From Paenibacillus lentus (GTDB taxonomy: Bacteria; Bacillota; Bacilli; Paenibacillales; Paenibacillaceae), in assembly GCF_003931855.1 (NCBI RefSeq), contig NZ_CP034248.1:4464001-4528000 (forward strand): a stretch of 64,000 nucleotides of DNA. Reading direction: 5' to 3'. Under the pieces are notes generated by a model. The model did not search any database and was not told the DNA's origin. It worked only from the letters and a program-made list of their open reading frames with translations. Positions 18,107-27,258 of the stretch are shown here, one piece after another. The stretch's first letter is position 1; every line of letters starts with the position of its first letter. The position numbers and the translations under genes were made by a program.

Positions 18107-18466
18107 TTAAGCGTTGATTTTCTCTTTCGCTACTGCAGCCAGAGAGTTGAATGCGTTCAAATCGTTTACAGCCAGATCAGCCAACATTTTACGGTTAATA
18201 TTAACCTCAGCCAGCTTCAAGCCATGCATCAATTTGCTGTAAGTCAGTCCGTTCATGCGAGCTGCAGCATTAATACGTACGATCCACAATCTGCGGAAAT
18301 CGCGTTTTTTCGTGCGACGGTCACGGTATGCGTACAGCAGGGATTTCATAACCTGCTCATTAGCTGTTTTGAAAATACGGTGTTTCGAGCCAAAGTAACC
18401 TTTAGCAAGCTTCAATACTTTTTTATGACGACGACGAACAACGAATCCGCCTTTTACTCTTGCCAT
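18107..18466 (-). CDS. rplT: 50S ribosomal protein L20
   Basis: A 119-residue basic protein starting [20 protein letters not shown], with [20 protein letters not shown]; length and sequence match L20. It binds 23S rRNA early in 50S assembly. In Bacilli it also represses its own operon by binding the infC leader. It is the last gene of infC-rpmI-rplT and is followed directly by a strong terminator. Confidence 0.98.
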   Translation of the reverse strand: MARVKGGFVVRRRHKKVLKLAKGYFGSKHRIFKTANEQVMKSLLYAYRDRRTKKRDFRRLWIVRINAAARMNGLTYSKLMHGLKLAEVNINRKMLADLAVNDLNAFNSLAAVAKEKINA

Positions 18467-18496
18467 ATCAATAAACCTCCCAGAAATTTAAGTGAA

Positions 18497-18697
18497 TTAT
18501 TTCAGATTTGCAAGTTGCTGTTTCAAACGTCTAACATCCCCAGCATAAGCTACAGGGCTGTTCGCCAGAACACGTTTGCGACGGTTGGACTTGTGGGACA
18601 GCAAGTGGTTGCGGTTCGCTTTGTAACGTCTTACTTTACCCGATCCTGTAATTTTAAAGCGGCCTTTCAGGCTGCTGTGGGTTTTCATTTTAGGCAT
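18497..18697 (-). CDS. rpmI: 50S ribosomal protein L35
   Basis: A 66-residue basic protein, MPKMKTHSSLKGRFKITGSG..., ending RRLKQQLANLK, matching L35 in length and sequence. It is the middle gene of infC-rpmI-rplT, 30 nt upstream of rplT, with GAGGGGGAAGTAC before the ATG. Confidence 0.98.
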   Translation of the reverse strand: MPKMKTHSSLKGRFKITGSGKVRRYKANRNHLLSHKSNRRKRVLANSPVAYAGDVRRLKQQLANLK

Positions 18698-18773
18698 TGT
18701 ACTTCCCCCTCAAAGTTTGTGGGCACAGCTTAGCAGCAGCTCTTTATCTACGGAGCTGCATGTAAGCGAGCGC

Positions 18774-19286
18774 TTAGTTTTTCGGTGCCAAAATCATAAT
18801 CATGCTGCGGCCTTCCAGCTTAGGAATCCGCTCGATCGAAGAAATTTCTGCAACCTCTTCTTTTACGCGATCCAGAATTTTCTTTCCGATGTCAGCATGA
18901 GCAATTTCACGGCCACGGAAACGCACCGAGCATTTCACTTTGTCGCCTTCTTTTAAAAATTTGATCACATTACGCAGTTTAGTCTGGAAGTCATGCTCGT
19001 CAATATTCGCACGAAACCATACTTCCTTAATATCCACTGTCTTTTGATTCTTACGGGCTTCCTTCTCTTTCTTCTGCTGCTCGTAACGGAATTTGCCGTA
19101 ATCCATGATCCGGCATACCGGCGGCTTAGCCGTCGGCGCCACGTTCACCAAATCCAGATTCAGATCGATAGCCATTTGAAGAGCCTCACGAATCGGCTTA
19201 ATACCGATTTGCTCACCTTCAGCACCTACTAACCGAACTTCCCTCGCCCGTATCTCATCATTGATCAAATGTTCCTTACTGATAAT
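18774..19286 (-). CDS. infC: Translation initiation factor IF-3, ATT start
   Basis: The protein has the IF-3 N domain (INDEIRAREVRLVGAEGEQI), the linker helix (YEQQKKEKEARKNQK) and the C domain with IGKKILDRVKEEV and a LEGRSMIMILAPKN end. The nearest conventional start is TTG 19268, but in frame six codons upstream an ATT at 19286 follows GGAGGT by 5 nt and gives MISKEHLINDEIRA. That matches the usual Bacillus IF-3 N terminus, where infC also starts with ATT. ATT starts let IF-3 repress its own translation. The resulting 170-residue length is normal. It is the first gene of the operon. Confidence 0.96.
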   Translation of the reverse strand: MISKEHLINDEIRAREVRLVGAEGEQIGIKPIREALQMAIDLNLDLVNVAPTAKPPVCRIMDYGKFRYEQQKKEKEARKNQKTVDIKEVWFRANIDEHDFQTKLRNVIKFLKEGDKVKCSVRFRGREIAHADIGKKILDRVKEEVAEISSIERIPKLEGRSMIMILAPKN

Positions 19287-19329
19287 TCTACACCTCCACG
19301 TTTAATCTTCAGTTTTATAACCTGTGTCA

Positions 19330-19490
19330 AACTAAATAAAGGATGCAGGCGTACGCCCACATCCCAAATTGATCATCAATTCATCATGAATATCAACATT
19401 CATAAATCATTGGATCAAAACCAGCCGACATGATCGGACAGGTGAGAAGGTTTCGCCTCTACTTACAATCCATTTCTTTGTTCCATGCTC
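19330..19490 (-). ncRNA. L20-type autoregulatory leader of infC-rpmI-rplT
   Basis: The 200-nt untranslated leader between the promoter and infC contains a strong attenuator hairpin, GGATGtGGGCG / CGCCtGCATCC (19364-19341), followed by TTTATTTAG. In Bacilli L20 binds this leader and favours termination. Placement and the terminator are seen; L20 control is inferred from the B. subtilis operon. Confidence 0.7.
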
Positions 19491-19494
19491 AAAT

Positions 19495-19523
19495 AATTTA
19501 CCACATGATGAACCAATAGTCAA
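19495..19523 (-). promoter_or_regulatory. Sigma-A promoter of infC
   Basis: Minus strand TTGACT (19523-19518), 17 bp, TAAATT (19500-19495), in the gap just after the glycosyltransferase stop codon. Confidence 0.75.
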
Positions 19524-19526
19524 GCA

Positions 19527-20765
19527 TTAACCTTGCTTACTCTGAACTTCCTCCAAGCGAACGACGCGCGTATGCTTCGTATGGCTCCACTGCTTGTTGT
19601 TCTGCGTAAAGAAGGCATAGAAAGTAATTGGCCACCAGGAAAGCAGGTACAACGGGAACAAGACAAGATATGCATATACTTTCTTAGACTTAACTTCCTC
19701 CAGCACCATCGCGGCAAGGAAAATGAATACGTTGGCCGCAATCGCCACAAACGAAATCCATAACGGCAAATACCCATACAGCGTAGCGATATTCGGCCCG
19801 TTAAAGAAAGATTGATCAATCCAAATCAAGGCGGTGAGCAGGAACGTAATGAGCACGATATACACGTTCGCTCCGTAGAGCGCCATGTCGAGCTTTACCA
19901 TGCTCCGCTCTTTGATGCTCTGCCAGAGAAGCGGGAAGAAATAACGGCGCGCTACTGTAAAATGCCCCTGCATCCAGCGTAGACGCTGGCGAGCAGACGC
20001 TTTAAACGTGAGCGGCTTCTCATCGAACAACTTTGCGTCATAGTTGAACACCGGATGAATCCCCTTCTCAACGCATCGCATTGTGAATTCAAGATCCTCT
20101 ACCAGACTCGTTGCGCCCCAGCCAATCTCTTTAAGCAGTCCGGTTTCAAAACACATGCCTGTACCACCAAGAAAGTTTGCCAGTCCCAAATTGTGACGCG
20201 ATAACTGCCATAGGCGGTTGCAGTACCAGTAGGAAATACCATAAGCTGCGGTAATCCAGGAATCCTCTGGATTCTTCGTATCGATGTACCCTTGAATAAC
20301 ACGGGCACCAGAACATAGATCATTATTCATTTCGTTCAGGAAATCCGGATGAGCCAGGTTATCGGCGTCAAACATAACCACCGCATCATACTGGCGCGGC
20401 ATTTGCCAAAGCTGCTTCAGCATCCATTCGATCGCGTAGCCCTTGCCTCGCAAATTTTCATTCGTGCGAATGCAAGCAGTCATGCCATGGCTGCGAACAA
20501 TGTCTACCGTTCTGTCGGTACAGTTGTCACAAATGACAAATACGTCATAAAGCTCTTTCGGGTAATTCAGCTGTTTCAAATTCTCCATCAATGCTCCAAC
20601 TACAGTTTCCTCGTTATGCGCTGCTACCAGCACCGCAAATGATTTCGTCGGCGGGAAGTGAACTTTTTTCTTTTTCTTGTACATCCCGAACAACGCCAAA
20701 CCGAATTGATAAATCCCAATTACGGCCAGTACAATTTGTAACGATATCAAAATGGTGTCCATCAT
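19527..20765 (-). CDS. Membrane glycosyltransferase family 2
   Basis: This 412-residue protein is a processive-type GT2 enzyme. An N-terminal membrane helix (about 4-27) precedes the GT-A domain with FAVLVAAHNEETVVGALMEN, the D-x-D type FDADN and DLEFT, and the product-gating QRLRWMQGH (Q-x-x-R-W) motif near residue 270. Three or four C-terminal membrane helices follow. This layout resembles poly-N-acetylglucosamine or hyaluronan synthases and the IcaA/BcsA families, so it likely makes or exports a surface glycan or glycolipid; donor and product are unknown. ATG ATG at 20765 follows GGGGG. It is monocistronic, ending 4 bp before the infC promoter. Confidence 0.85.
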   Translation of the reverse strand: MMDTILISLQIVLAVIGIYQFGLALFGMYKKKKKVHFPPTKSFAVLVAAHNEETVVGALMENLKQLNYPKELYDVFVICDNCTDRTVDIVRSHGMTACIRTNENLRGKGYAIEWMLKQLWQMPRQYDAVVMFDADNLAHPDFLNEMNNDLCSGARVIQGYIDTKNPEDSWITAAYGISYWYCNRLWQLSRHNLGLANFLGGTGMCFETGLLKEIGWGATSLVEDLEFTMRCVEKGIHPVFNYDAKLFDEKPLTFKASARQRLRWMQGHFTVARRYFFPLLWQSIKERSMVKLDMALYGANVYIVLITFLLTALIWIDQSFFNGPNIATLYGYLPLWISFVAIAANVFIFLAAMVLEEVKSKKVYAYLVLFPLYLLSWWPITFYAFFTQNNKQWSHTKHTRVVRLEEVQSKQG

Positions 20766-21372
20766 GATTTCGTATACCCCCTTTAACCCCTTTTAAATTT
20801 ACGATTCTTTTTCTCTAAGTGGGCTTTGTCTTTTTGTTATGACCCTGCGTATTCGTTGTTCCTGGTAAAAACTAAATCTTCTGCAGCGCATAAAGATTTT
20901 CCATGACTTTGCAGCATTTGTCAAAGTCCTTCTCGCACGATCCTTCCCCAAATACAAGCGAAGTCGCGCTATAATCGCATGCGACGCTACCGCTACCTGC
21001 ACAGGGTGCGGTTATTTCTTATTTTCATCAATTTTGGCGTTTTTTATTTCATCTGCATCTCATGAAAATGAGCTTAGGCAGCCTGAATCCATAACCCTTT
21101 GTAAACATAAACGAAAAATAATGCATAAAAGTTTACTAAAATGCTCATTTTACTTTAAACTTTTTTGCTATGATTTGAATCATTGTATAAGGTGGATAAG
21201 CACAAAGTCAAAATTCGGGTAATAACTTCGGATAAAAATAAGGCCTCTGTCCTTGAAATGATCACGGAATAAAAATATGATAAGTCTAACCTGAAAATGC
21301 CTTGCTGCGTTTGATGATTGAATGCATAGCAGTTTTGGCCGTACTCGCGGGCAATTATAGCGGAGGGATTAT
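20766..21372. other. Intergenic region between divergent envelope genes
   Basis: About 600 bp separate the minus-strand GT2 gene from the plus-strand PAP2 gene. Minus-strand GATTATAGC near 20970-20980 resembles a -10 element for the GT2 gene, but no clear -35 was seen. The rest is AT-rich on the right (21050-21210). I see no gene or clear repeat. Confidence 0.5.
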
Positions 21373-21900
21373 ATGACTCGATTATTGCAAGTATTAAAAC
21401 AGTTTGATCAAAAGCTTTTTATGGGGATTAATGGCCGTCTGCACGGCAGCTTTCTAAATTTCTGGCTTTACTACCTGACTCACCTGGGGGGAGCTACATT
21501 TACAATCAGCTCCTCACTGCTAGTGTGGTTCTTGGCGCCGAAGCCTTGGAGTACTGTAGGGCTTCAGTCCTGTGTAGCGCTGGCTGCCAGCCATATTCCC
21601 GTAGCGCTTGTTAAAAAGACCTATCCGCGGGTTCGTCCTTATTTAACCCTTCCGGGTACAAAAACGTTCCGTAATCCGCTGACGGATCATTCGTTTCCAT
21701 CAGGCCATACAACAGCGATCTTCTCCGTAACTATGCCATTCATGCTGCTCGAACCAGGGCTCGCATTCATACTGGGACCGATCGCGCTATTGGTGGGAAT
21801 ATCTAGAATATATCTCGGCCTGCACTACCCTTCAGACGTCCTGGCAGGCGCCGCTGTAGGCACCTTAACAGTCTTTGGCACAGTTGCATTATGGCCATAA
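21373..21900 (+). CDS. PAP2-family phosphatase
   Basis: A 175-residue integral membrane phosphatase with all three PAP2 motifs: KKTYPRVRP (KxxxxxxRP), DHSFPSGHTTA (PSGH), and SRIYLGLHYPSDVLAG (SRxxxxxHxxxD). Several hydrophobic helices surround them. Family members dephosphorylate undecaprenyl pyrophosphate, phosphatidic acid or phosphatidylglycerophosphate. CGGAGGG precedes the ATG. It is followed by a lipid glycosyltransferase gene 52 nt downstream, which suggests a shared role in membrane lipid or carrier-lipid metabolism. Confidence 0.92.
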   Translation: MTRLLQVLKQFDQKLFMGINGRLHGSFLNFWLYYLTHLGGATFTISSSLLVWFLAPKPWSTVGLQSCVALAASHIPVALVKKTYPRVRPYLTLPGTKTFRNPLTDHSFPSGHTTAIFSVTMPFMLLEPGLAFILGPIALLVGISRIYLGLHYPSDVLAGAAVGTLTVFGTVALWP

Positions 21901-21952
21901 AGGGGATATTGTTAAGTCAAGGAATAACCTTCTGAGAAAAGGTGAAGCTAAA

Positions 21953-23086
21953 GTGTCCAAACAAAGAGTCTTGCTTTTATCTGAGGGATTTGGAGCCGGT
22001 CATACCCAGGCAGCATATGCGCTCTCCAGCAGTCTACGCAAGCTAGCACCTCATATTCAGACGAAGGTACTGGAGCTTGGTAGCTTCCTGAATCCTAGAA
22101 TGGCACCACTGATCATTACAGCATATAAAAAAACAGTCACAACGCAACCCCGTCTTGTACGGATGATGTATCGCAGTAATTATAAGAGATCCTTGAACCG
22201 ATTGACGACGGCGGCGCTCCATCGGATATTTTATACCCGGACGACCCAGATTATCCGCCAGCTTCATCCCGATGTCATCGTATGTACCCATCCTATTCCT
22301 AGTGCTGTCATTTCGCGTATGAAGCGCCTAGGACTAAACGTCCCCCTTTGTACCGTCATCACGGATTATGACGTGCACGGAACATGGGTCAGCAGGGAAG
22401 TGAACTGTTATCTGGTCTCTACTGAGCAGGTCAAAGAGAAGCTCCTCGAAAGGGAAGTAGATGAGAGTAAAATCCGCATAACCGGCATTCCCGTTCATCC
22501 GAACTTCTGGGAAAGACATAGCAAAGAAGAAATTCGCCGTCAATTCGCCCTCAAAAATATGCCTACAGTCCTAGTTATGGGCGGCGGTTGGGGATTTATG
22601 AAAGATGAGGCGGTCAATTCATTGCTCGCAATGCATAGCGACAAAATCCAGACCATTTTCTGCCTTGGAAGCAATCAGAAATCATTGGATAAGATGAAAA
22701 AAGATCCCCGATACATTCATCCAAACATTCGGCTTCTCGGGTTTACGCGGGAAATTGATAAATTGATGGAAGTGTCGGATCTACTGATTACAAAGCCCGG
22801 AGGAATGACTTGTACAGAGGGGTTGGCCAAAGGAATACCGATGCTATTTCACAAGCCTCTTCCTGGACAGGAGGAGGAAAACTCCCAGTACTTCGAATCG
22901 CAAGGCTGGGGAACCTTGATGAACTCCCTCAACGATATTGAAGAATGGATTTATCGCCTAACAGATCACTACGATGAGGTAGCGCTCGCTAGGGAAAAGG
23001 TACTTGAGCAAATCGCTAAATACCACCCGATGCAAAGCGCGCAAGCAATCATGGATTTGCTGGATGAGAGCAAAGTGCCCTCTTGA
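21953..23086 (+). CDS. MGDG synthase/UgtP-like diacylglycerol glycosyltransferase
   Basis: This 377-residue GT28-type enzyme starts at GTG 21953 (MSKQRVLLLSEGFGAGH), behind AAAGGTGA; an upstream ATG at 21875 overlaps the PAP2 gene and lacks a site. The N-terminal MGDG_synth domain has GFGAGHTQAAYALSSSL and HPDVIVCTHPIPSAVISRMK in broken form. The C-terminal nucleotide-sugar domain has GGGWGFMKD, DLLITKPGGMTCTEGLAKG and PLPGQEEEN. It likely transfers glucose or galactose to diacylglycerol, forming glycolipid and lipoteichoic acid anchor. It is co-transcribed with the PAP2 gene, which could supply diacylglycerol. Confidence 0.9.
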   Translation: MSKQRVLLLSEGFGAGHTQAAYALSSSLRKLAPHIQTKVLELGSFLNPRMAPLIITAYKKTVTTQPRLVRMMYRSNYKRSLNRLTTAALHRIFYTRTTQIIRQLHPDVIVCTHPIPSAVISRMKRLGLNVPLCTVITDYDVHGTWVSREVNCYLVSTEQVKEKLLEREVDESKIRITGIPVHPNFWERHSKEEIRRQFALKNMPTVLVMGGGWGFMKDEAVNSLLAMHSDKIQTIFCLGSNQKSLDKMKKDPRYIHPNIRLLGFTREIDKLMEVSDLLITKPGGMTCTEGLAKGIPMLFHKPLPGQEEENSQYFESQGWGTLMNSLNDIEEWIYRLTDHYDEVALAREKVLEQIAKYHPMQSAQAIMDLLDESKVPS

Positions 23087-23160
23087 AAATGAATGAATGT
23101 AAGAAACAAACGAAAATGTGGAAGAAGATTCTCAACGGAACAGGTCTCTTCTCTCCATCA

Positions 23161-23190
23161 AACAGGCCACCGAATGATCGGTGGCCTGTT
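23161..23190. terminator. Bidirectional terminator
   Basis: A perfect 12-bp stem AACAGGCCACCG / CGGTGGCCTGTT with a 6-nt loop lies between the convergent glycosyltransferase and trmB genes. Confidence 0.8.
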
Positions 23191-23214
23191 ATACTTACAG
23201 TATAAGGAGCGGCA

Positions 23215-23922
23215 TTAAAACTGCTCCATTTTATGCTCATGATAGCGTGACAGCGCCGCTTCTCCAACAATCACCTCGCAGCGGTGAATGTTCACTCCCT
23301 GATTCACAAATTTAGTCTCGTATTCCGTCATGACATGTTCTTCGTTGATGCCCTCACGATGGAGGTCCAAGGAGATATTGCTCATCTGCAGCCCGCAAGC
23401 CGCAAATGCGTTCAGAGAGAACTGGAAGAGCTCCCTGGAATCCGTTTTAAAATGAATTTCTCCGTTCTCGTTGAGCAAGGTGCGGTATTTCTCCAGAAAC
23501 CTCGGATGAGTCAGCCTGCGTCGACCATGCTTCTTCTTCGGCCACGGATCACTGAAATTCAAATAAATCCGCTCGACTTCATTGGGCGCAAAAAATTCCT
23601 CGATCGACTCGATATTTCCCAGCGCCAGCCTTACGCTCTGTGGCTTCTCCTGACCCTGCTCCTGCCAAATCCCACGTACCTTCTCGCTCGCCCTGCGAAT
23701 CAGCTCATCATACATATCCATACCTATAAAATTAACATCCGGGTATTTCACGCTCATCCCGCTTATAAACTGCCCTTTACCCATTCCCAGCTCGATATGA
23801 ATCGGACGGTCGTTGCCAAAAAGCTCAGCCCAGCGTCCTTTATATTCTCGTGGATCCAAAATAACAAGATGTTGCTGCTGCTCCAGATTTTCCCGAATTC
23901 CTTTTCTGCCGCGTAACCGCAT
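23215..23922 (-). CDS. trmB: tRNA (guanine-N7)-methyltransferase
   Basis: A 235-residue SAM-dependent enzyme that makes m7G46 in tRNA. It starts MRLRGRKGIRENLEQQ (typical TrmB), and shows IHIELGMGKGQFISGM, FIGMDMYDELIRRA, and the catalytic/tRNA motif NFSDPWPKKKHGRRRLTHP in broken form. The ATG at 23922 follows GGAGGAATGAC; an upstream ATG at 23949 has no site. It is monocistronic. Confidence 0.96.
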   Translation of the reverse strand: MRLRGRKGIRENLEQQQHLVILDPREYKGRWAELFGNDRPIHIELGMGKGQFISGMSVKYPDVNFIGMDMYDELIRRASEKVRGIWQEQGQEKPQSVRLALGNIESIEEFFAPNEVERIYLNFSDPWPKKKHGRRRLTHPRFLEKYRTLLNENGEIHFKTDSRELFQFSLNAFAACGLQMSNISLDLHREGINEEHVMTEYETKFVNQGVNIHRCEVIVGEAALSRYHEHKMEQF

Positions 23923-24308
23923 GTCATTCCTCCGCTTTCTATATTCCATGATTGTGGCTCATGCCACAACATTTTCTGATACTGCAATTATTGTGCCGAA
24001 GATCATCCCTCTTGTAAAGGGGGAGAAGAATGAAAAAGGAATCTTGCGGCCGCCGGGGAGACGGTTTGCGCAGATCCCTTTTTCGATATATTTGGAATTG
24101 GGGTCCAAACCTAATTTGTAATACATTCAAAATAACATAATCTGTAATCTATCGCAAGAAAGTAGCAAGGGGTTGTTCCCATTTTTCCACATATTTTGAT
24201 ACAATGAAGCAATGGCAATCCCACGTTAATGCGGCTTAACGGGAATTGCTACATGCAAAAAAAATTTGTGACAATATCAAATTACTACGACAATATAAAG
24301 GAGTTCTG
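23923..24308. other. Intergenic region between trmB and ytqA
   Basis: This 386-bp gap separates divergent genes. It contains AAAGGGGGAGAAGAATGAAAAAGG near 24020 in plus orientation, an apparent ribosome binding site before a short ORF of about 15-20 codons that I do not call. The rest is AT-rich with no clear structure. Confidence 0.4.
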
Positions 24309-25259
24309 ATGAATATAGAAATAAATTCCCCACCAAGACTATGGGGTGATAAACGTTTTCACACCTGGAATACTGAGATGCGCGAGCAGTTTGGCGAAAA
24401 AGTGTTCAAGGTCATGCTGGATGCTGGTTTTACTTGTCCAAACCGGGACGGCTCCATCGCCAAAGGCGGTTGCACGTTCTGCAGTACTCGAGGTTCTGGC
24501 GATTTTGCTGGAAGCAGACGCGACGATCTTGTGACGCAATTCAACAAAATTCGAGACCGACAGCATTTAAAATGGCCCCAGGCCAAATACATCGGTTATT
24601 TCCAAGCCTATACAAACACATATGCCCCTGTTGAGGTGCTAAAAGAGTATTACGAAGCCATTCTGGAGCAGCCTGGGGTCGTCGGCTTGTCGATCGCTAC
24701 GCGTCCGGACTGCCTGCCTGACGATGTCGTCGACTATTTGGCCGAGCTCAACGAACGGACTTATCTCTGGGTCGAAATGGGGCTGCAGACTGTGCACGAG
24801 TCCACTTCTCAGCTTATCAATCGGGCTCACGATACACAGTGTTACGTGGACGCCGTCAAGAAACTAAGGGCGCGCAATATTCGTGTATGCACGCATATCA
24901 TTTACGGGCTCCCATTAGAAAGCCATGAGATGATGCTGGAGACCGGCCGAGCGGTAGCGGCAATGGATGTGCAGGGAATCAAAATTCATTTGCTTCATTT
25001 GATGCGCAAAACAGCGATGGTCAAGCAATATGAGGCGGGGCTGCTTCGTTTTCTTGAGAAGGATGAGTACGTGAAGCTCATCGTCGATACACTCGAACTC
25101 CTGCCGCCGGAGATGATCGTACACCGTCTTACCGGTGATGCGCCAAGAGAGCTTCTCATCGGGCCGATGTGGAGCTTGAAGAAGTGGGAAGTGCTCAACT
25201 CGATCGACGCCGAGCTGAGACAAAGAGACACCTGGCAAGGAAAATACTGGAGGGGATAA
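24309..25259 (+). CDS. ytqA: TIGR01212-family radical SAM protein (YtqA-like)
   Basis: A 316-residue radical SAM protein. The iron-sulfur motif is CPNRDGSIAKGGCTFCS (Cys-x9-Cys-x2-Cys), the YtqA/YhcC variant rather than Cx3Cx2C. Further along are GYFQAYTNTYAPVEVLKEYY, IATRPDCLPDDVVDYLAEL and YLWVEMGLQ. The substrate is unknown in the literature I recall, though its fixed pairing with the ytqB methyltransferase gene suggests a joint RNA or small-molecule modification. ATG 24309 follows AAAGGAG. ytqB begins one nucleotide after its stop. Confidence 0.9.
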   Translation: MNIEINSPPRLWGDKRFHTWNTEMREQFGEKVFKVMLDAGFTCPNRDGSIAKGGCTFCSTRGSGDFAGSRRDDLVTQFNKIRDRQHLKWPQAKYIGYFQAYTNTYAPVEVLKEYYEAILEQPGVVGLSIATRPDCLPDDVVDYLAELNERTYLWVEMGLQTVHESTSQLINRAHDTQCYVDAVKKLRARNIRVCTHIIYGLPLESHEMMLETGRAVAAMDVQGIKIHLLHLMRKTAMVKQYEAGLLRFLEKDEYVKLIVDTLELLPPEMIVHRLTGDAPRELLIGPMWSLKKWEVLNSIDAELRQRDTWQGKYWRG

Positions 25260-25260
25260 C

Positions 25261-25842
25261 ATGGGCTTCATGTCCGTACTGAGCTTTGCCCATAAGCTTA
25301 TCGGCGAACGACTGCAGCCGGGTGAATCCGCCATCGACGCTACGGCAGGTACTGGCCAGGATACCCTCTTCCTCGCTCGGATTTGCGGCCGCCGAGGGCT
25401 GGTATATGCCTTCGATATCCAGCCTGAAGCGCTAGCACTTACACGGCAGCGGCTGGATCAGGAGCAGGAAGCTCGGCTGTCTGAGGTTACATTGCTGCAA
25501 CAGAGCCATGCCGAGATGGATGATGTGCTGCCAAGAGATCTTCACGGAAAAGTAGGCGCCATCATGTTCAACCTCGGCTATCTGCCTGTCGAGGGAGCTG
25601 ATGCTAGCGTGATTACAATGACAGACAGCACACTGACCGCGCTTGAAGCCAGCCTTAGACTGCTGCGGTCAAGGGGAATTGTCACCATCGTACTCTACCC
25701 GGGACACACAGGAGGCGATACTGAGGCAAGGGCCGTGGAGGAATGGGCAGCTGCACTTCCATCCTCTATCGGCCAAACGATCGTATATCGGCAAATCCAG
25801 AAACCGGCCGCGCCTTATTTGATTGCTATCGAGAAAAGATAA
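25261..25842 (+). CDS. ytqB: SAM-dependent methyltransferase (YtqB-like)
   Basis: A 193-residue class I methyltransferase of the YtqB/rRNA-methylase family. It shows ESAIDATAGTGQDTLFLARI (SAM-binding loop), YAFDIQPEALALTRQRL and GAIMFNLGYLPVEGAD, where NLGYLPxGD is characteristic. It lacks extra RNA-binding domains; B. subtilis YtqB binds tRNA anticodon loops and has been linked to wobble-uridine thiomethyl chemistry (recalled). The ATG begins one base after the ytqA stop, so the two are tightly coupled. The VOC gene follows 25 nt downstream. Confidence 0.9.
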   Translation: MGFMSVLSFAHKLIGERLQPGESAIDATAGTGQDTLFLARICGRRGLVYAFDIQPEALALTRQRLDQEQEARLSEVTLLQQSHAEMDDVLPRDLHGKVGAIMFNLGYLPVEGADASVITMTDSTLTALEASLRLLRSRGIVTIVLYPGHTGGDTEARAVEEWAAALPSSIGQTIVYRQIQKPAAPYLIAIEKR

Positions 25843-25867
25843 AATATTTGATAAGGGGAGTTTAATC

Positions 25868-26266
25868 ATGTCGATTCGGAAAATCGAACATATTGGTATC
25901 CGTGTCTCTGCACTGGAGGATTCCATCGAATTTTATGAGCGGGTAATTGGCCTTAAGCTGCTGCATATTCTCGGCGAAGTGGATGACGAGCTGCGCCTCG
26001 CCTTTCTTGCCTTCCCTGGTCAGGAGAATGTGGAAATCGAATTGATTTACATCCGAGGGGGCGAAGAACTACCGAGCGAAGGGCGCGTGCATCATATCGC
26101 CTTTACGGTAAGCCATATCGAAGAAGAGTATAAAAGGATCGCCGGACTTGGCCTATCGGGTCTGGATCCCGAGATTCGCTCGATCTCAAATGGCAGCCGT
26201 CTCTTTTTCTTCAATGGGCCGGACGGAGAGCGTATCGAATTTTTTGAACCTGTGCATTTAGCGTAA
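25868..26266 (+). CDS. VOC-family (glyoxalase-like) protein
   Basis: This 132-residue vicinal-oxygen-chelate protein starts at ATG 25868 behind AAGGGGAG, overlooking an earlier in-frame ATG inside ytqB. It has IEHIGIRVSALEDSIEFYER (His metal ligand), VEIELIYIRG, VHHIAFTVSHIEEEY and a final RIEFFEP glutamate. The pattern matches glyoxalase I or methylmalonyl-CoA epimerase-like proteins, binding a divalent metal between two beta-alpha-beta-beta-beta units. Substrate unassigned. It lies in a four-gene run with ytqA, ytqB and the hydrolase. Confidence 0.87.
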   Translation: MSIRKIEHIGIRVSALEDSIEFYERVIGLKLLHILGEVDDELRLAFLAFPGQENVEIELIYIRGGEELPSEGRVHHIAFTVSHIEEEYKRIAGLGLSGLDPEIRSISNGSRLFFFNGPDGERIEFFEPVHLA

Positions 26267-26300
26267 ATCATGTAATCATGTCCCGAAATGAGGTGATCGG

Positions 26301-27239
26301 TTGCTGGAGCAAACTTTTACTTACACCAATGATGCTCAAGACGAAGTATTTGTCTATTCATGGTATCCAGAGGGAGAGGGCATCGGTGTGCCGCAGGGCG
26401 TGCTGCAAATTGCCCATGGCATGGCCGAAACGGCCAAACGCTACGCTCGTCTGGCTGAAGTGCTTACTGCGCGGGGCTGGATCGTGTTCGCGGGGGATCA
26501 CAGAGGGCATGGCCGAACGGCGAAAACTGACGCTGAGTTAGGATGTATCGGGAAAGACGGCTTTGGCGGGATGGTGCGCGATATGAGTACACTTAGCCGA
26601 ATCATTCAAGAACGCCATCCCGGGTTGCCTTTATTTTTGCTTGGCCACAGCATGGGATCTTTCCTGACGCAAAAAATAATGTACACCGCGCCGGAGCCTT
26701 ACTCCGGCTTCATTCTGTCTGGAACCAACGGGCCTCGCGGGTTACTGGCTTTCGGCGAGAATCTGGCGAGACTACAGTGCCTGATACAGGGGGAGCGCCA
26801 TCCCAGCTTGATGCTGAACGGGCTTGTTTTCGGAACCTACAACAAACATTTTCTCCCGCCCCACACGCCGTTTGACTGGCTCTCCCGTGATGAGGCGGAA
26901 GTTGAGAAGTACGTAAACAACCCGCATTGCGGATTTCTGTGCAGCGCCGGTTTCTTCCAAGGCTTATTCTCATTATTACAGGAAATCCACCGCCCGAATC
27001 GGATGAGAAAAATCCCGAAGGACAAGCCGATCTATATTTTCGGTGGAGACGAGGATCCGGTTGGCCTGCGGGGCGATGGTGTAAAAAAGCTTGCTGTACT
27101 TTACAATATGCTGCTGATCAAGGATGTCGAGTTAAAGCTCTATCCCGGGGGCCGTCATGAGATGCTGAATGAGACGAACCGGGATGAGGTAACACGCGAT
27201 CTCGTAGACTGGCTGGAACGACACGTAACGACTGGCTAG
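26301..27239 (+). CDS. Alpha/beta hydrolase, lysophospholipase/monoacylglycerol-lipase type
   Basis: This 312-residue enzyme starts at TTG 26301 after GAGGTGATC. The alpha/beta hydrolase fold shows QGVLQIAHGMAETAKRYARL (oxyanion HGMAE), GDHRGHGRTAKT, and the nucleophile elbow LFLLGHSMGSFLTQ (Ser in GHSMG). The late Asp is in FGGDEDPVG and the His in LYPGGRHEMLNE, completing the triad. It belongs to the Hydrolase_4/PldB group that cleaves monoacylglycerols or lysophospholipids. It ends the ytqA-ytqB-VOC run and is followed by tandem repeats and a terminator. Confidence 0.92.
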   Translation: MLEQTFTYTNDAQDEVFVYSWYPEGEGIGVPQGVLQIAHGMAETAKRYARLAEVLTARGWIVFAGDHRGHGRTAKTDAELGCIGKDGFGGMVRDMSTLSRIIQERHPGLPLFLLGHSMGSFLTQKIMYTAPEPYSGFILSGTNGPRGLLAFGENLARLQCLIQGERHPSLMLNGLVFGTYNKHFLPPHTPFDWLSRDEAEVEKYVNNPHCGFLCSAGFFQGLFSLLQEIHRPNRMRKIPKDKPIYIFGGDEDPVGLRGDGVKKLAVLYNMLLIKDVELKLYPGGRHEMLNETNRDEVTRDLVDWLERHVTTG

Positions 27240-27258
27240 AGCGGATACCATCGACTGG

